From Marinobacter goseongensis (lineage in GTDB: Bacteria > Pseudomonadota > Gammaproteobacteria > Pseudomonadales > Oleiphilaceae): a stretch of DNA of 64,000 nt. Both the position numbers and the translations under genes were made by a program. The notes under the pieces were generated by a model that had not been told where the DNA came from, made no database searches, and saw only the letters and a program-made list of their open reading frames with translations. This document shows, one piece after another, positions 22,908 to 34,431 of the stretch. The stretch is from positions 1 through 64,000 of the forward strand of contig NZ_JAKZAI010000010.1 of NCBI RefSeq assembly GCF_023156235.1, in the 5' to 3' direction. Every line of letters starts with the position of its first letter. Positions within the stretch are counted from its first letter, which is position 1.

Positions 22908-25013
22908 GTGGCACGCAAGACTCCTATCAAGCGTTACAGAAACATTGGTATTTGTGCGCACGTTGATGCGGGCAAAACCACAACCACCGAGCGGGTGCGG
23001 TTTTACACAGGTATCTCGCACAAGATCGGTGAGGTTCATGATGGTGCAGCTACCATGGACTGGATGGAGCAGGAGCAGGAGCGTGGTATTACCATCACCT
23101 CTGCTGCGACGACCTGTTTCTGGCAGGGCATGGACAAGCAGTATCCGGAGCACCGGATCAACATCATCGACACCCCGGGGCACGTTGACTTCACCATCGA
23201 AGTAGAGCGTTCACTGCGTGTTCTCGACGGCGCAGTTGTGGTGTTCTGTGGTTCCTCCGGTGTTGAGCCGCAGTCCGAGACGGTATGGCGTCAGGCCAAC
23301 AAGTACGAAGTTCCCCGCATGGTGTTCGTCAACAAGATGGACCGTGCCGGTGCAAACTTCCTGCGGGTTGTTGACCAGATCAAGAACCGTCTGGGTGCGA
23401 ACGCCGTTCCGATTCAGTTGCCGATCGGCGCTGAAGAGAACTTTGCCGGCATCATCGACCTGATTCGTAACAAGGCGATCTACTGGAACGAAGCCGATTC
23501 CGGTGCAACCTACGATGAAAAAGACGTGCCCGCGGAAATGGCTGATGAAGTCGCCATGTACCGTGAGCAGATGATGGAAGCGGCCGCCGAGGCCAATGAA
23601 GAGTTGATGGAGCGCTACCTCGACGAGGGCGAGCTGTCCAACGACGACATCAAGAAAGGGCTGCGTATGCGCACCCTCGCCAACGAAATCGTTGTGGCTA
23701 CCTGTGGCTCTGCATTCAAGAACAAAGGTGTGCAGGCGGTTCTGGACTCGGTTATCGAATTCCTGCCGGCCCCGGACGAAGTCAAGGCCATTCGTGGTGA
23801 GATTGACGAAGACGGCACCGAAGAGACCCGTCAGGCTGACGACGATGCGCCGTTTTCTGCCCTGGCGTTCAAGATCGCGACTGACCCTTTCGTTGGTACT
23901 CTGACGTTCTTCCGGGTCTATTCCGGTAAGCTTGAGTCCGGCAACGCAGTATACAACTCGGTCAAGGGCAAGAAAGAGCGCGTCGGTCGTATGGTGCAGA
24001 TGCACTCCAAGGATCGTCAGGAAATCAAGGAAGTGCTCGCCGGTGACATCGCTGCGGCGATCGGCCTCAAGAGCGTGACCACCGGTGATACCCTGTGTGA
24101 CGAGAACCACAAGATCATTCTCGAGCGCATGGAATTCCCGGAGCCGGTTATCTCTGTCGCGGTAGAGCCGAAGTCCAAGGCGGACCAGGAAAAGATGGGT
24201 GTAGCCCTCGGCAAGCTGGCCCAGGAAGATCCTTCGTTCCGTGTTCGCACTGACGAAGAGTCCGGCCAGACCATCATCTCCGGGATGGGCGAGCTTCACC
24301 TTGATATCATCGTTGACCGCATGCGTCGCGAGTTCAAAGTTGAGGCCAACATCGGTAAGCCGCAGGTTGCTTACCGCGAGTGCATCCGCAAGCCGGTTGA
24401 CGTGGAAGGCAAGTTTGTTCGCCAGTCTGGCGGTCGTGGTCAGTACGGTCACGTCAAGATCAAGCTTGAGCCGCTGCCGCTGGATGACGAAGATGGCGAA
24501 AACTTTATCTTTGTGAACGAGATTGTTGGTGGTGTGGTTCCGAAGGAATACATCCCGGCGGTTCAGCAGGGTATTTCCGAGCAGATGCAGAACGGCTGTC
24601 TGGCCGGTTATCCGCTGCTGCGCATCAAGGCAACCCTGTACGACGGCTCGTATCACGATGTTGACTCCAACGAGATGGCTTTCAAAATCGCCGGTTCCAT
24701 GGCGATGAAGAAAGGTGCTCTGGAAGCCAATCCTGCGCTTCTCGAGCCGATCATGAGAGTTGAAGTCGTTAGCCCTGAGGATTACATGGGTGACGTCGTC
24801 GGTGATTTGAACCGTCGTCGCGGCCTGATTCAGGGAATGGATGAAGGCCCCGCGGGCAAAGTCATCCGTGCAGAAGTTCCGTTGTCGGAAATGTTCGGTT
24901 ACGCCACCGACCTGCGTTCAGCAACTCAGGGTCGTGCGTCTTATGCGATGGAGTTCTCCCGTTACATGGAAGCTCCCTCGAACATTGCCGAAGCGATCAT
25001 TAAAAAGGGTTGA
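22908..25013 (+). CDS. fusA: Elongation factor G
   Basis: GTPase that drives ribosomal translocation and, with RRF, recycling. 701 residues from GTG 22908. G-domain motifs [17 protein letters not shown] and NKMDR are present. Domain IV (GGRGQYGHV, near 515) and domain V ([14 protein letters not shown]) are complete. Thirty-five bases separate it from the second tuf gene. Confidence 0.98.
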   Translation: MARKTPIKRYRNIGICAHVDAGKTTTTERVRFYTGISHKIGEVHDGAATMDWMEQEQERGITITSAATTCFWQGMDKQYPEHRINIIDTPGHVDFTIEVERSLRVLDGAVVVFCGSSGVEPQSETVWRQANKYEVPRMVFVNKMDRAGANFLRVVDQIKNRLGANAVPIQLPIGAEENFAGIIDLIRNKAIYWNEADSGATYDEKDVPAEMADEVAMYREQMMEAAAEANEELMERYLDEGELSNDDIKKGLRMRTLANEIVVATCGSAFKNKGVQAVLDSVIEFLPAPDEVKAIRGEIDEDGTEETRQADDDAPFSALAFKIATDPFVGTLTFFRVYSGKLESGNAVYNSVKGKKERVGRMVQMHSKDRQEIKEVLAGDIAAAIGLKSVTTGDTLCDENHKIILERMEFPEPVISVAVEPKSKADQEKMGVALGKLAQEDPSFRVRTDEESGQTIISGMGELHLDIIVDRMRREFKVEANIGKPQVAYRECIRKPVDVEGKFVRQSGGRGQYGHVKIKLEPLPLDDEDGENFIFVNEIVGGVVPKEYIPAVQQGISEQMQNGCLAGYPLLRIKATLYDGSYHDVDSNEMAFKIAGSMAMKKGALEANPALLEPIMRVEVVSPEDYMGDVVGDLNRRRGLIQGMDEGPAGKVIRAEVPLSEMFGYATDLRSATQGRASYAMEFSRYMEAPSNIAEAIIKKG

Positions 25014-25048
25014 TCCCCAGGACTTAAGAAACAGGAAGAGGTGTAACC

Positions 25049-26245
25049 GTGTCTAAATCAAAATTTGAGCGTAGTAAGCCGCACTTGAACGTGGGCACCA
25101 TCGGTCACGTAGACCATGGTAAAACCACTCTGACCGCAGCCCTGACCCGTGTATGTCACGAAGTATGGGGCACCGGCGAGAGCCGTGCGTTCGACCAGAT
25201 CGATAACGCACCGGAAGAGCGTGCGCGTGGTATCACCATCGCGACCTCTCACGTTGAGTACGATTCACCGACTCGCCACTACGCCCACGTAGACTGCCCG
25301 GGCCACGCTGACTATGTGAAGAACATGATCACTGGTGCGGCGCAGATGGACGGCGCGATTCTGGTGTGTTCCGCAGCTGACGGCCCCATGCCGCAGACTC
25401 GTGAGCACATCCTGCTGTCCCGTCAGGTAGGCGTTCCTTTCATCGTTGTGTTCCTGAACAAAGCGGACATGGTAGACGATGAAGAGCTGCTGGAGCTGGT
25501 TGAGATGGAAGTTCGTGATCTGCTGAGCCAGTACGACTTCCCGGGTGACGACACTCCGATCATCACCGGTTCTGCGCTGATGGCGCTGGAAGGCAAAGAC
25601 GACAACGAAATGGGTACTACCGCTGTGAAGAAGCTGGTAGAAGCCCTGGACGACTACATCCCTGAGCCGGAGCGAGCTATCGATCAGCCGTTCCTGATGC
25701 CGATCGAGGACGTATTCTCCATCTCGGGTCGTGGTACTGTTGTGACCGGTCGTGTTGAGCGTGGTGTTGTAAAGGTTGGTGAAGAGATCGAGATTGTTGG
25801 TATCAAGGATACCGTCAAAACGACCTGCACCGGCGTTGAGATGTTCCGCAAGCTGCTGGACGAAGGTCGTGCCGGTGAGAACGTAGGTGTTCTGCTGCGT
25901 GGTACCAAGCGTGACGACGTTGAGCGTGGTCAGGTTTTGTGCAAGCCGGGAACCATCAAGCCGCACACCAAGTTCGAGTGTGAAGTGTACGTACTGTCCA
26001 AAGAAGAAGGCGGCCGTCATACTCCGTTCTTCAAGGGCTATCGTCCGCAGTTCTACTTCCGTACCACCGACGTAACCGGTTCTTGCGAACTGCCGGAAGG
26101 TGTGGAAATGGTAATGCCGGGTGACAACGTCAAGATGAGTGTTACCCTGATCGCTCCGATCGCCATGGAAGATGGTCTGCGCTTCGCGATTCGCGAAGGT
26201 GGCCGTACCGTTGGTGCCGGCGTGGTCTCCAAGATCATCGAGTAA
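25049..26245 (+). CDS. tufA: Elongation factor Tu, copy 2
   Basis: Second EF-Tu gene, last of the str operon, 398 residues, protein identical to copy 1 at 8482. It starts at GTG 25049 with an AGGAAGAGG site, whereas copy 1 starts at ATG. Codons 2-7 use different synonymous codons from copy 1 (for example AAA/TCA against AAG/TCT). From codon 8 to the stop the nucleotide sequences appear identical, then the flanks diverge at once. This is the pattern of continuing gene conversion. Confidence 0.98.
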   Translation: MSKSKFERSKPHLNVGTIGHVDHGKTTLTAALTRVCHEVWGTGESRAFDQIDNAPEERARGITIATSHVEYDSPTRHYAHVDCPGHADYVKNMITGAAQMDGAILVCSAADGPMPQTREHILLSRQVGVPFIVVFLNKADMVDDEELLELVEMEVRDLLSQYDFPGDDTPIITGSALMALEGKDDNEMGTTAVKKLVEALDDYIPEPERAIDQPFLMPIEDVFSISGRGTVVTGRVERGVVKVGEEIEIVGIKDTVKTTCTGVEMFRKLLDEGRAGENVGVLLRGTKRDDVERGQVLCKPGTIKPHTKFECEVYVLSKEEGGRHTPFFKGYRPQFYFRTTDVTGSCELPEGVEMVMPGDNVKMSVTLIAPIAMEDGLRFAIREGGRTVGAGVVSKIIE

Positions 26246-26264
26246 GTCGCTCGATTGGTCCAGG

Positions 26265-26295
26265 AAAAAGGGGCTGAAACTTCAGCCCCTTTTTC
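26265..26295 (+). terminator. Terminator of the str operon
   Basis: AAAAAGGGGCTGA pairs with TCAGCCCCTTTTT around a short loop, giving an A-run/stem/T-run terminator 20 bases after the tuf stop. Confidence 0.92.
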
Positions 26296-26341
26296 TGTTA
26301 AAGCCGCATATGTTACCCGACCGGGTCAATCTGCATGGCAG

Positions 26342-26370
26342 TTGACACGGTTGGGTATTATGCATACAAT
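26342..26370 (+). promoter_or_regulatory. S10 operon promoter
   Basis: TTGACA at 26342-26347 and TACAAT at 26365-26370 with an exact 17-base spacer, about 64 bases before rpsJ. This is the best sigma-70 match in the window and fits a strong ribosomal-protein promoter. It drives the long S10-spc run. Confidence 0.85.
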
Positions 26371-26433
26371 GCGGCTCCTTTTTTTGAAGGTCGGCTAGTC
26401 AAGTAGCTGCTACGAGTGGAGTTTGGGTGCATC

Positions 26434-26745
26434 ATGCAAAGCCAAAAAATTCGAATCCGGTTGAAGGCGTTTGATTATCGTCTGATCGACCAGTCCACGC
26501 AGGAGATCGTCGATACCGCTAAGCGGACCGGCGCTCAAGTTCGTGGGCCTATCCCTCTGCCGACGCGGAAGGAAAAGTACACCATTCTGGTTTCCCCGCA
26601 CGTCAATAAAGACGCGCGTGATCAGTATGAAATTCGTACTCATAAGCGTTTGCTCGACATTGTTGAGCCGACGGAAAAGACAGTAGATGCTTTGATGAAG
26701 TTGGACCTGGCAGCAGGTGTAGACGTTCAGATCAGCCTCGGTTAA
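26434..26745 (+). CDS. rpsJ: 30S ribosomal protein S10 (NusE)
   Basis: 30S head protein that also acts as NusE in antitermination and contacts NusG. 103 residues from ATG 26434 ([14 protein letters not shown]), the E. coli length; upstream in-frame codons have no homology. First gene of the S10 operon. Confidence 0.98.
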   Translation: MQSQKIRIRLKAFDYRLIDQSTQEIVDTAKRTGAQVRGPIPLPTRKEKYTILVSPHVNKDARDQYEIRTHKRLLDIVEPTEKTVDALMKLDLAAGVDVQISLG

Positions 26746-26821
26746 TACCGCCCGGTATTAATCTGTGTAACTGTCATAAGGCCATAGAGGGTGAGAGCCC
26801 CGTACACTTAAGAGGTGAAAC

Positions 26822-27460
26822 ATGGCAATTGGTGTTGTCGGTCGTAAGGCCGGTATGACCCGTATTTTTACGGAAGATGGGCAGGCGCTGCCCGTGACGG
26901 TAATCGAGGTTGAGCCCAACCGCATTACCCAACTTAAATCTCTTGAAAGCGATGGCTATCGTGCGGTTCAGGTAACCGTCGGTGCTCGTCGTTCCTCTCG
27001 TGTGACCAAGAGCGAAGCGGGCCACTATGCCAAAGCCGGTGTTGAAGCCGGGCGTGGTATGTGGGAATTCCGTCTGGCTGACGGCGAAGGTGAAGACCTC
27101 GTAGCCGGCGGCGAGATCACTGCTTCTGTCTTCGAAGACGGTCAGATTGTAGATGCCACTGGTCAGTCCAAGGGTAAAGGTTTCCAGGGCGGTGTTAAGC
27201 GCTGGAACTTCTCCATGCAGGACGCCACTCACGGTAACTCACTGTCGCATCGTGCTCCGGGTTCCATCGGTCAGAACCAGACTCCGGGTAAGGTGTTCAA
27301 GGGCAAGAAGATGGCGGGCCAAATGGGTAATGCGCAGGTCACTGTGCAGAACCTGAAGATTGTCCGTGTCGACGCCGAGCGCAACCTTCTGCTGGTAAGT
27401 GGTGCCGTCCCCGGCGCGACCGGCGGTAACGTTGTCATCAAGCCTGCAGTTAAAGCCTGA
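26822..27460 (+). CDS. rplC: 50S ribosomal protein L3
   Basis: Early 50S assembly protein near the peptidyl transferase centre. 212 residues; the central signature around residues 120-160 ([29 protein letters not shown]) carries the Gln site methylated by PrmB in E. coli. Ribosome-binding site AGAGG upstream. Confidence 0.98.
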   Translation: MAIGVVGRKAGMTRIFTEDGQALPVTVIEVEPNRITQLKSLESDGYRAVQVTVGARRSSRVTKSEAGHYAKAGVEAGRGMWEFRLADGEGEDLVAGGEITASVFEDGQIVDATGQSKGKGFQGGVKRWNFSMQDATHGNSLSHRAPGSIGQNQTPGKVFKGKKMAGQMGNAQVTVQNLKIVRVDAERNLLLVSGAVPGATGGNVVIKPAVKA

Positions 27461-27471
27461 GGAGCGGTTCG

Positions 27472-28077
27472 ATGGAATTGACTATTACAGGTAGCGGTAA
27501 AGGAATTTCTGTTTCCGATGCCGCATTTGCCAAAGATTTTAACGAGTCGCTGGTTCACCAGGTGGTTACTGCTTATATGGCAGCCGGCCGTCAGGGTACC
27601 AAGGCTCAGAAGACGCGTTCAGAAGTCAGTGGCGGTGGTAAGAAGCCGTGGCGTCAGAAGGGCACCGGTCGTGCCCGTGCCGGTACCATCCGTAGCCCGA
27701 TCTGGCGCTCCGGTGGTGTGACCTTTGCTGCGAAGCCCCGTGATTTCGAGCAGAAGGTCAACCGTAAAATGTACCGCGCAGCGATGCGCTCCATTTTTTC
27801 CGAGCTGGTTCGCCAAGAGCGTCTGGTTGTGGTTGACGACATCAACGTCGACACACCCAAGACCAAGGCTTTTACTGCCAAGCTGAAGGATCTGGGCGTG
27901 AATAACGCACTGATTCTGTCTGACAGTGTTGAGCAGAACCTGCATCTGGCCTCCCGCAACATTCCGCACGTTGATGTGCGTGACGTTGCCGGTCTGGATC
28001 CGGTGAGCCTGGTAGCCTACGAGAAGGTCGTGGTGACTGTTCCCGCTCTGAAGAAGATCGAGGAGATGCTGGGATGA
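27472..28077 (+). CDS. rplD: 50S ribosomal protein L4
   Basis: Lines the exit tunnel and, in E. coli, represses the S10 operon at both transcription and translation. 201 residues with the tunnel loop [18 protein letters not shown] near 44-62. Start ATG 27472 behind GAGGAGCGG. The stop overlaps the rplW start (ATGA). Confidence 0.98.
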   Translation: MELTITGSGKGISVSDAAFAKDFNESLVHQVVTAYMAAGRQGTKAQKTRSEVSGGGKKPWRQKGTGRARAGTIRSPIWRSGGVTFAAKPRDFEQKVNRKMYRAAMRSIFSELVRQERLVVVDDINVDTPKTKAFTAKLKDLGVNNALILSDSVEQNLHLASRNIPHVDVRDVAGLDPVSLVAYEKVVVTVPALKKIEEMLG

Positions 28078-28367
28078 ATCAGGAACGCATTTACAAGGTT
28101 CTTCTGGGACCGCACGTATCTGAAAAAGCTTCTCTGGTGGCCGAGCACGGCCAGGTAGTTTTCCGGGTTGCCCCGGACGCCACCAAGCCCGAGATCAAGA
28201 AAGCCGTTGAGCAACTGTTCAACGTCACCGTCGAAGGTGTTCAGGTTCTGAACCGTAAGGGTAAGCTCAAGCGTACCGTTCGCGGCTTCGGCAAGCGTAC
28301 TGACATTCGTAAGGCTTATGTGAAGCTTGCGGAAGGTCAGGACATTGATTTTCTGGATGTGGAATAA
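28074..28367 (+). CDS. rplW: 50S ribosomal protein L23
   Basis: Tunnel-exit protein that docks trigger factor and SRP. 97 residues, with PHVSEKA near the N-terminus and the conserved VNRKGKLKR-type loop near residue 60. Overlaps the rplD stop by four bases, so it is translationally coupled. Confidence 0.97.
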   Translation: MNQERIYKVLLGPHVSEKASLVAEHGQVVFRVAPDATKPEIKKAVEQLFNVTVEGVQVLNRKGKLKRTVRGFGKRTDIRKAYVKLAEGQDIDFLDVE

Positions 28368-28384
28368 GGTAAAGGGGTCGTAAA

Positions 28385-29212
28385 ATGCCGATCGTCAAAA
28401 CCAAGCCAACATCTGCCGGACGCCGTCACGTTGTAAAGCTTTACAACCCGGATCTGCACAAAGGGCGCCCATACGAGCCGTTGGTAGAAACAAAGAGTAA
28501 GTCTGGTGGCCGTAATAATGTGGGCCGCATTACTACTCGTCACATTGGTGGTGGCCACAAGCAGCACTACCGTGTTATCGATTTCAAACGGACCAAAGAT
28601 GGTATCCCGGCGACTATTGAGCGCCTGGAATACGATCCTAACCGCTCTGCGCATATTGCGCTCCTGAAGTATGCCGATGGCGAGCGTCGTTACATCATCG
28701 CTCCCAAGGGTATGCAGATCGGAGATCCTGTGCGTTCCGGTATCGACGCGCCGATCAAGGTGGGTTCTACACTTCCGCTCCGGAACATTCCGGTCGGTTC
28801 TGTGATCCACTGCGTCGAACTCAAGCCTGGCAAAGGTGCTCAGCTGGCTCGCTCCGCGGGCGCATCCGTACAGCTGGTAGCGCGTGAAGGTGCATATGCC
28901 ACCATCCGCCTGCGCTCAGGTGAAATGCGAAAGGTGCTTGTGGACTGCCGCGCGACGTTGGGTGAAGTATCCAACAGCGAGCACAGCCTCAAGCAGCTTG
29001 GTAAAGCGGGTGCATCACGTTGGCGCGGTAAACGTCCAACAGTACGTGGTGTTGCTATGAACCCAGTTGACCACCCACATGGTGGTGGTGAAGGGCGTAC
29101 CTCTGGCGGGCGTCACCCGGTTACTCCGTGGGGTGTTCCGACCAAAGGGCATAAGACTCGTAAGAACAAGCGTACTGACAAGATGATAGTACGTCGTCGT
29201 TCAGCCAAGTAA
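28385..29212 (+). CDS. rplB: 50S ribosomal protein L2
   Basis: Largest and most conserved 50S protein, at the subunit interface. 275 residues with the C-terminal signature [18 protein letters not shown] (about 222-240) that holds the His essential for peptidyl transfer activity. AAGGGG site upstream of ATG 28385. Confidence 0.98.
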   Translation: MPIVKTKPTSAGRRHVVKLYNPDLHKGRPYEPLVETKSKSGGRNNVGRITTRHIGGGHKQHYRVIDFKRTKDGIPATIERLEYDPNRSAHIALLKYADGERRYIIAPKGMQIGDPVRSGIDAPIKVGSTLPLRNIPVGSVIHCVELKPGKGAQLARSAGASVQLVAREGAYATIRLRSGEMRKVLVDCRATLGEVSNSEHSLKQLGKAGASRWRGKRPTVRGVAMNPVDHPHGGGEGRTSGGRHPVTPWGVPTKGHKTRKNKRTDKMIVRRRSAK

Positions 29213-29235
29213 ACGACTACATAGAGGTAATTGCT

Positions 29236-29511
29236 GTGCCACGTTCTTTAAAGAAAGGTCCTTTTATAGACCTGCATCTGTTGAAGAAGGTCGAGGCAGC
29301 TCTGGAAGCGAACGACAAGCGTCCGATCAAGACCTGGTCCCGTCGTTCAACGATCTTCCCGGAGTTCGTAGGCTTGACCATTGCAGTCCACAACGGCAAG
29401 CAGCACGTGCCGGTTTATGTCACCGAAGATATGGTCGGGCATAAACTGGGTGAGTTCGCGGCAACGCGTACTTATCGTGGTCATGCGGCCGACAAGAAAG
29501 CTAAACGCTGA
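29236..29511 (+). CDS. rpsS: 30S ribosomal protein S19
   Basis: 30S head protein of the inter-subunit bridge with S13. 91 residues from GTG 29236 ([12 protein letters not shown]), with [18 protein letters not shown] in the middle. AGAGG site upstream. Member of the S10 operon. Confidence 0.98.
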   Translation: MPRSLKKGPFIDLHLLKKVEAALEANDKRPIKTWSRRSTIFPEFVGLTIAVHNGKQHVPVYVTEDMVGHKLGEFAATRTYRGHAADKKAKR

Positions 29512-29528
29512 TTGTGAGGGGAATAGAA

Positions 29529-29861
29529 ATGGAAGTAGCGGCTAAGTACAAGGGCGCTCGCCTCTCAGCTCAGAAAGCGCGTCTTGTCGCTGACCAAGTA
29601 CGCGGCAAAGCTGTTGAGGATGCCCTGAATATTCTGACTTTCAGCCCAAAAAAGGCAGCGGTTGTGATCAAGAAAGCTCTTGAGTCCGCCATTGCCAATG
29701 CTGAGCACAACGAAGGCCTGGACGTAGATGATCTGCGGGTTTCCACCGTTATGGTGGATGAAGGCCCGACGCTCAAGCGAATCAAAGCTCGAGCCAAGGG
29801 GCGCGCTGACCGGATTTTCAAGCGCACCTGCCATATCACCGTCAAGGTCGCCGACAAGTAG
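29529..29861 (+). CDS. rplV: 50S ribosomal protein L22
   Basis: Exit-tunnel constriction protein and macrolide-resistance site. 110 residues from ATG 29529 ([20 protein letters not shown]) behind GAGGGG. The tunnel loop near residues 82-95 reads [15 protein letters not shown], without resistance-type changes. Confidence 0.97.
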   Translation: MEVAAKYKGARLSAQKARLVADQVRGKAVEDALNILTFSPKKAAVVIKKALESAIANAEHNEGLDVDDLRVSTVMVDEGPTLKRIKARAKGRADRIFKRTCHITVKVADK

Positions 29862-29872
29862 GAGATGCTCAG

Positions 29873-30556
29873 ATGGGTCATAAAGTAAATCCAACCGGCA
29901 TGCGCCTGGGTGTGATTAAAGAGCACAACTCAGTCTGGTATGCCGATAAAAAGGAATACGCAAAGAACCTGCTGAATGACATTCAGGTTCGCGAATTTCT
30001 CGACAAGCGTCTGGTTAAGGCGTCTGTCAGCAAGATTGTGATCGAGCGCCCTGCTCAGAACGCCCGTATCACGATCCATACAGCCCGTCCCGGTATCGTT
30101 ATCGGTAAGAAGGGTGAAGATGTTGACCGTCTGCGTCGTGAAGTCAGCGACATGATGGGTGTGCCTGTGCACATCAACATCGAAGAAGTCCGCAAACCGG
30201 ACCTGGATGCCCGCCTGGTAGCGCAAAACGTTGCCGGTCAGCTGGAGCGTCGTGTGATGTTCCGTCGTGCCATGAAGCGCGCGGTACAGAACGCCATGCG
30301 TCAAGGCGCCAAGGGTATCAAGATTCAGGTAGGCGGACGTCTCGGGGGTGCTGAAATCGCGCGTTCCGAGTGGTATCGCGAAGGTCGTGTACCTCTGCAC
30401 ACTCTGCGTGCAGATATTGATTACGCAACCTACGAAGCGCATACCACTTACGGCGTTATCGGCGTCAAGGTATGGATCTTCAAAGGTGAGATTCTTGGTG
30501 GTATGGAACAGGTCCGTGCTGACAAGAAAGCCTCTGGGAAGAAAGGTTCTAAGTAA
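29873..30556 (+). CDS. rpsC: 30S ribosomal protein S3
   Basis: mRNA entry-channel protein with helicase activity. 227 residues with a KH domain ([15 protein letters not shown], near 74-90) and a C-terminal domain with [22 protein letters not shown] site upstream of ATG 29873. Confidence 0.98.
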   Translation: MGHKVNPTGMRLGVIKEHNSVWYADKKEYAKNLLNDIQVREFLDKRLVKASVSKIVIERPAQNARITIHTARPGIVIGKKGEDVDRLRREVSDMMGVPVHINIEEVRKPDLDARLVAQNVAGQLERRVMFRRAMKRAVQNAMRQGAKGIKIQVGGRLGGAEIARSEWYREGRVPLHTLRADIDYATYEAHTTYGVIGVKVWIFKGEILGGMEQVRADKKASGKKGSK

Positions 30557-30568
30557 AGGGGCACTCTT

Positions 30569-30982
30569 ATGCTGCAACCAAAACGCACCAAATTTCGCAA
30601 GGTAATGAAAGGCCGTAACACCGGTCTTGCTCACCGCGCTAACAAGGTGAGCTTCGGTGAATACGGATTGAAGGCGACCAGCCGTGGGCGTATAACTGCG
30701 CGCCAGATTGAGGCAGCGCGTCGTACCATGACTCGCCGCATCAAGCGGGGCGGTAAGATCTGGATCCGGGTGTTCCCGGACAAGCCGATCACTGGTAAGC
30801 CGCTCGAAGTACGAATGGGTAAAGGTAAAGGTTCTGTCGAGTACTGGGTGGCTGAAATTCAGCCTGGCCGTATGCTCTATGAGATGGAAGGTGTTGCCGA
30901 AGATGTGGCACGCGAAGCCTTCACTCTCGCTGCAGCCAAGCTGCCGGTACAGACCACCTTTGTTACGAGGACGGTGATGTGA
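30569..30982 (+). CDS. rplP: 50S ribosomal protein L16
   Basis: Contacts the A-site tRNA elbow. 137 residues with [11 protein letters not shown] at the start and [12 protein letters not shown] near residue 80. Its TGA stop overlaps the rpmC ATG by one base. Confidence 0.98.
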   Translation: MLQPKRTKFRKVMKGRNTGLAHRANKVSFGEYGLKATSRGRITARQIEAARRTMTRRIKRGGKIWIRVFPDKPITGKPLEVRMGKGKGSVEYWVAEIQPGRMLYEMEGVAEDVAREAFTLAAAKLPVQTTFVTRTVM

Positions 30983-31173
30983 TGAATGCAACAGAGCTGC
31001 GTGAAAAATCCGTCGAGGAGCTGAATGGCGAGTTGATCGATCTCCTGAAGGAGCAGTTCAACCTGCGCATGCGCAAGGCGACAGGTCAGCTGAATCAGTC
31101 TCACCTTCTCGGCAATGTGAAGCGCGACATCGCTCGCGTGAAAACAGTATTGAATGAAAAGGCAGGACAGTGA
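30982..31173 (+). CDS. rpmC: 50S ribosomal protein L29
   Basis: Two-helix protein at the tunnel exit. 63 residues from ATG 30982 ([15 protein letters not shown]), the E. coli length. An in-frame GTG at 30979 is a possible but less likely start. Translationally coupled to rplP. Confidence 0.97.
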   Translation: MNATELREKSVEELNGELIDLLKEQFNLRMRKATGQLNQSHLLGNVKRDIARVKTVLNEKAGQ

Positions 31174-31174
31174 C

Positions 31175-31441
31175 ATGACCGAAGCTACCCAAACTGCCAG
31201 AACTCTGAGCGGCAAGGTCGTGAGCAACAAGATGGAGAAATCCATCGTTGTCCTGGTTGAGCGCCAGGTGAAGCACCCTCTGTACGGTAAGTACATGAAG
31301 CGCTCAACCAAGATTCATGCTCACGATGAGAGCAACCAGTGCAACATCGGTGACACCGTAACGATCCAGGAAACCCGTCCGGTCTCGAAGACCAAGAGCT
31401 GGGCCCTGGTGGAAGTTACCGAACGTGCATCCAAGGTGTAA
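31175..31441 (+). CDS. rpsQ: 30S ribosomal protein S17
   Basis: OB-fold 16S rRNA binder needed for early 30S assembly. 88 residues from ATG 31175, one base after the rpmC stop; contains [18 protein letters not shown]. An upstream in-frame ATG at 31154 lies inside rpmC and is not supported. Last gene of the S10 operon in E. coli nomenclature. Confidence 0.97.
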   Translation: MTEATQTARTLSGKVVSNKMEKSIVVLVERQVKHPLYGKYMKRSTKIHAHDESNQCNIGDTVTIQETRPVSKTKSWALVEVTERASKV

Positions 31442-31459
31442 TTCGCCCGGAGAACAACC

Positions 31460-31828
31460 ATGATTCAGACTCAAACAATGCTTGAAGTCGCGGATAACAG
31501 CGGTGCGCGTCAGGTGATGTGCATCAAGGTCCTGGGCGGTTCACACCGGCGTTATGCGAGCGTTGGGGATATCATCAAGGTGACCGTCAAGGAAGCCATC
31601 CCCCGCGGCAAGGTGAAGAAAGGCCAGGTCCTGAAGGCTGTTGTAGTACGTACCCGCAAGGGTGTGCGTCGTCCGGACGGGTCGCTGATCCGTTTTGACG
31701 GTAACGCGGCGGTACTTCTGAACAATCAGGACGCTCCCATTGGTACCCGTATCTTCGGACCGGTTACCCGTGAACTGCGTAACGAGAAGTTCATGAAGAT
31801 TATCTCACTGGCACCCGAAGTACTTTAA
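31460..31828 (+). CDS. rplN: 50S ribosomal protein L14
   Basis: Interface protein of the 50S subunit and docking point for RsfS. 122 residues with [17 protein letters not shown] and a [15 protein letters not shown] stretch. First gene of the spc operon; no separate promoter is evident in the 18 bases before it. Confidence 0.98.
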   Translation: MIQTQTMLEVADNSGARQVMCIKVLGGSHRRYASVGDIIKVTVKEAIPRGKVKKGQVLKAVVVRTRKGVRRPDGSLIRFDGNAAVLLNNQDAPIGTRIFGPVTRELRNEKFMKIISLAPEVL

Positions 31829-31844
31829 GGACCAGAGGCCGGTT

Positions 31845-32165
31845 ATGAAAAAGATCAAACGAGATGACGAAGTAATCGTCACCACGGGGAAAGATAAAGG
31901 CAAACGTGGTAAAGTTCTGAAAGTTCAGGACGATGGCCGAGTGATTGTTTCTGGCATCAACATGATGAAGAAGCACACCAAGCCGAACCCGATGCTGGGC
32001 ACCCCAGGTGGCATCGTCGAGAAAGAAGCACCTATCCAGGCTTCCAACGTGGCTATTTTTAATCCGCAGACCGGCAAAGCCGATCGCGTAGGCTTCCTGA
32101 CAAAGGAAGACGGCGCCAAGACGCGGATCTTTAAGTCCACGAAAGAAGCTGTCGATAACCAGTAA
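31845..32165 (+). CDS. rplX: 50S ribosomal protein L24
   Basis: Assembly initiator protein of the 50S subunit with a KOW motif ([13 protein letters not shown], about 16-28). 106 residues. Sixteen bases after rplN. Confidence 0.97.
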   Translation: MKKIKRDDEVIVTTGKDKGKRGKVLKVQDDGRVIVSGINMMKKHTKPNPMLGTPGGIVEKEAPIQASNVAIFNPQTGKADRVGFLTKEDGAKTRIFKSTKEAVDNQ

Positions 32166-32180
32166 GCGGTGGTGGTTACG

Positions 32181-32720
32181 ATGCTTAACATGAAAGAGCA
32201 GTACAGTAAGGAAGTGGTACCCGCCCTGCAGAAGGAGTTCGGCTACAAGAACATCATGCAGGTGCCGCGTATCGAAAAGATCACCCTGAACATGGGTGTC
32301 GGCGAAGCGGTTGGTGACAAGAAGCTGATTGAAAACGCAGTGGCGGATCTAGAGCGCCTGGCGGGTCAAAAAGTGGTTGTCACCAAGGCACGTAAATCCG
32401 TTGCGGGTTTCAAGATCCGTGAAGGTTGGCCTATCGGCTGTAAGGTTACTCTGCGCGGCGAGCGTATGTGGGACTTCTTTGATCGTCTGGTTCACATCGC
32501 GGTTCCCCGCGTTCGTGACTTCCGCGGTCTGAACCCCAAGTCGTTCGACGGTCGTGGTAACTACAGCATGGGTGTGCGTGAGCAGATCATTTTTCCGGAG
32601 ATTGAGTACGACAAGGTCGACAAGATCCGTGGTCTGGACATCACCATTACCACCACTGCCGGTACCGACGACGAAGGTCGCGAACTGTTGAAAGCCTTCG
32701 GCTTTCCGTTCAAGAAATAA
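32181..32720 (+). CDS. rplE: 50S ribosomal protein L5
   Basis: Binds 5S rRNA in the central protuberance. 179 residues from ATG 32181, whose start aligns with Pseudomonas L5 (M-x-x-x-K-E-x-Y); the upstream GTG 32169 is an alternative. Contains [16 protein letters not shown] and [16 protein letters not shown]. Confidence 0.96.
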   Translation: MLNMKEQYSKEVVPALQKEFGYKNIMQVPRIEKITLNMGVGEAVGDKKLIENAVADLERLAGQKVVVTKARKSVAGFKIREGWPIGCKVTLRGERMWDFFDRLVHIAVPRVRDFRGLNPKSFDGRGNYSMGVREQIIFPEIEYDKVDKIRGLDITITTTAGTDDEGRELLKAFGFPFKK

Positions 32721-32732
32721 GGAACGAGTGTA

Positions 32733-33038
32733 ATGGCTAAGGTTTCCATGAAGAACCGTGAGCTGAAGCGCGAGCAAACCGTTGCGAAATTCGCAGCGAA
32801 GCGTGCTGAGCTCAAGGCGATTATCAAGAACCCGAATACCAGCGATGAAGAGCGTTGGGACGCACAGATGAAGCTGCAACAGCTTCCTCGCGATGCTTCT
32901 CCTTCGCGTCTTCGTAATCGTTGCCAGGTGACTGGTCGTCCTCACGGCGTTCTGCGCAAGTTCGAGCTTTCACGGATCAAACTCCGTGAATACGGCATGC
33001 GCGGTGACGTACCGGGTCTGACCAAGGCAAGCTGGTAA
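32733..33038 (+). CDS. rpsN: 30S ribosomal protein S14 (zinc-free form)
   Basis: 30S head protein. 101 residues, the long C-minus form: the C-terminal CxxC pairs of the zinc form are absent ([19 protein letters not shown]). AAGGA site upstream of ATG 32733. Confidence 0.97.
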   Translation: MAKVSMKNRELKREQTVAKFAAKRAELKAIIKNPNTSDEERWDAQMKLQQLPRDASPSRLRNRCQVTGRPHGVLRKFELSRIKLREYGMRGDVPGLTKASW

Positions 33039-33126
33039 GACAGGCATCCTGACTTCGGTCAGGTGCCCGTTGGTAAGCGGTGCGGCGCGCCGCTGCACAA
33101 CTAAAAAGATCAGGAGCCTCATACCA

Positions 33127-33519
33127 ATGAGTATGCAAGATACGCTTGCGGATATGTTTACGCGTATTCGTAATGCACAGATGGCACAAAAGGCCGACGT
33201 GGCCATGCCGTCTTCAAAGATGAAAATCTCCGTGGCCCAGGTCCTCAAGGACGAAGGTTACGTTGCAGATTTTTCCGTTTCAGCTGACGCGAAGCCCGAG
33301 CTGACGATTACTCTGAAGTATTTCGGCGGTAAGCCGGTTATCGAAGAGATCAAGCGGGTCAGTCGTCCGAGTCTGCGCCAGTACAAAGGCGCTGGGGAAC
33401 TGCCGAAAGTATCCGGTGGTCTGGGAGTCGCGATTGTCTCAACGTCCAAGGGCGTTATGACAGACCGCGCCGCACGTGCTGCTGGCGTGGGTGGCGAAGT
33501 CATCTGCACCGTATTCTAG
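33127..33519 (+). CDS. rpsH: 30S ribosomal protein S8
   Basis: 16S central-domain binder and, in E. coli, translational repressor of the spc operon through the rplE region. 130 residues from ATG 33127 ([16 protein letters not shown]) behind CAGGAG. The in-frame extension to 33070 crosses the rpsN-rpsH spacer and is not homologous. Confidence 0.97.
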   Translation: MSMQDTLADMFTRIRNAQMAQKADVAMPSSKMKISVAQVLKDEGYVADFSVSADAKPELTITLKYFGGKPVIEEIKRVSRPSLRQYKGAGELPKVSGGLGVAIVSTSKGVMTDRAARAAGVGGEVICTVF

Positions 33520-33528
33520 GAGAATCAC

Positions 33529-34062
33529 ATGTCCAGGGTTGCCAATAATCCTGTCGTGCTGCCTTCCGGTGTTGAGGTCAAGCTGAACGGACAGGAAATT
33601 AATGTGAAGGGCTCCAAGGGAGCGCTTCAAATCACCATTCACCAGGCGGTTGAAGTAAAGCAGGAAGAAGGTGTTCTTCGCTTTGCGGCCCGCGATGGTG
33701 CCAAACAGTCCCGCGCTCTTGCTGGTACTACCCGTGCACTGGTCAACAACATGGTTGCCGGTGTCTCGACAGGTTGGGAGCGTAAGCTCGCCCTGACGGG
33801 CGTAGGTTACCGTGCTCAGGCGCAAGGTAAGAAGCTCAACCTGACACTGGGTTTTTCTCACCCGGTCGAGTACGAGCTGCCCGAGGGGATTACCGCTGAA
33901 ACTCCGTCCAATACGGAAGTTGTGATTCGCGGAATCGACAAGCAACAGGTTGGCCAGGTCGCTGCGGAAATCCGCGCATTCCGTCCGCCAGAGCCTTACA
34001 AAGGCAAAGGTGTTCGTTATGCGGATGAGCAGGTCAGACGCAAAGAAGCCAAGAAGAAATAA
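33529..34062 (+). CDS. rplF: 50S ribosomal protein L6
   Basis: Near the sarcin-ricin loop and factor-binding site. 177 residues with two related domains and the C-terminal signature [19 protein letters not shown] site upstream of ATG 33529. Confidence 0.98.
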   Translation: MSRVANNPVVLPSGVEVKLNGQEINVKGSKGALQITIHQAVEVKQEEGVLRFAARDGAKQSRALAGTTRALVNNMVAGVSTGWERKLALTGVGYRAQAQGKKLNLTLGFSHPVEYELPEGITAETPSNTEVVIRGIDKQQVGQVAAEIRAFRPPEPYKGKGVRYADEQVRRKEAKKK

Positions 34063-34071
34063 GGCGGGACT

Positions 34072-34419
34072 ATGAGCGCGAATAACGAAAGATTGCGTCG
34101 CGCACGCAAAGTGCGCATGAAGATCCGTGAGCTGGGTACCAATCGTCTGTGTGTTCATCGCACACCGCGTCACATGTACGCCCAGGTTACGACTGCAGAT
34201 GGCAGCAAAGTAATTGCCACTGCCTCCACGTTGGATAAGGAGCTGCGCCAGGGTGCAACCGGTAACGTGGACGCTGCCAAGAAGGTGGGTCAGTTGATTG
34301 CTGAGCGCGCCAAGGCGGCAGGTGTAGAGAGCGTTGCTTTTGACCGCTCCGGTTACCGTTATCACGGTCGCGTGCAGGCTCTGGCCGACGCCGCCCGTGA
34401 AGCTGGCTTGCAATTCTAA
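34072..34419 (+). CDS. rplR: 50S ribosomal protein L18
   Basis: 5S rRNA-binding protein of the central protuberance. 115 residues, with [15 protein letters not shown] near residue 23 and [20 protein letters not shown] at the C-terminus. GGCGGG upstream of ATG 34072. Confidence 0.98.
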   Translation: MSANNERLRRARKVRMKIRELGTNRLCVHRTPRHMYAQVTTADGSKVIATASTLDKELRQGATGNVDAAKKVGQLIAERAKAAGVESVAFDRSGYRYHGRVQALADAAREAGLQF

Positions 34420-34431
34420 GAGGTGGAGAAG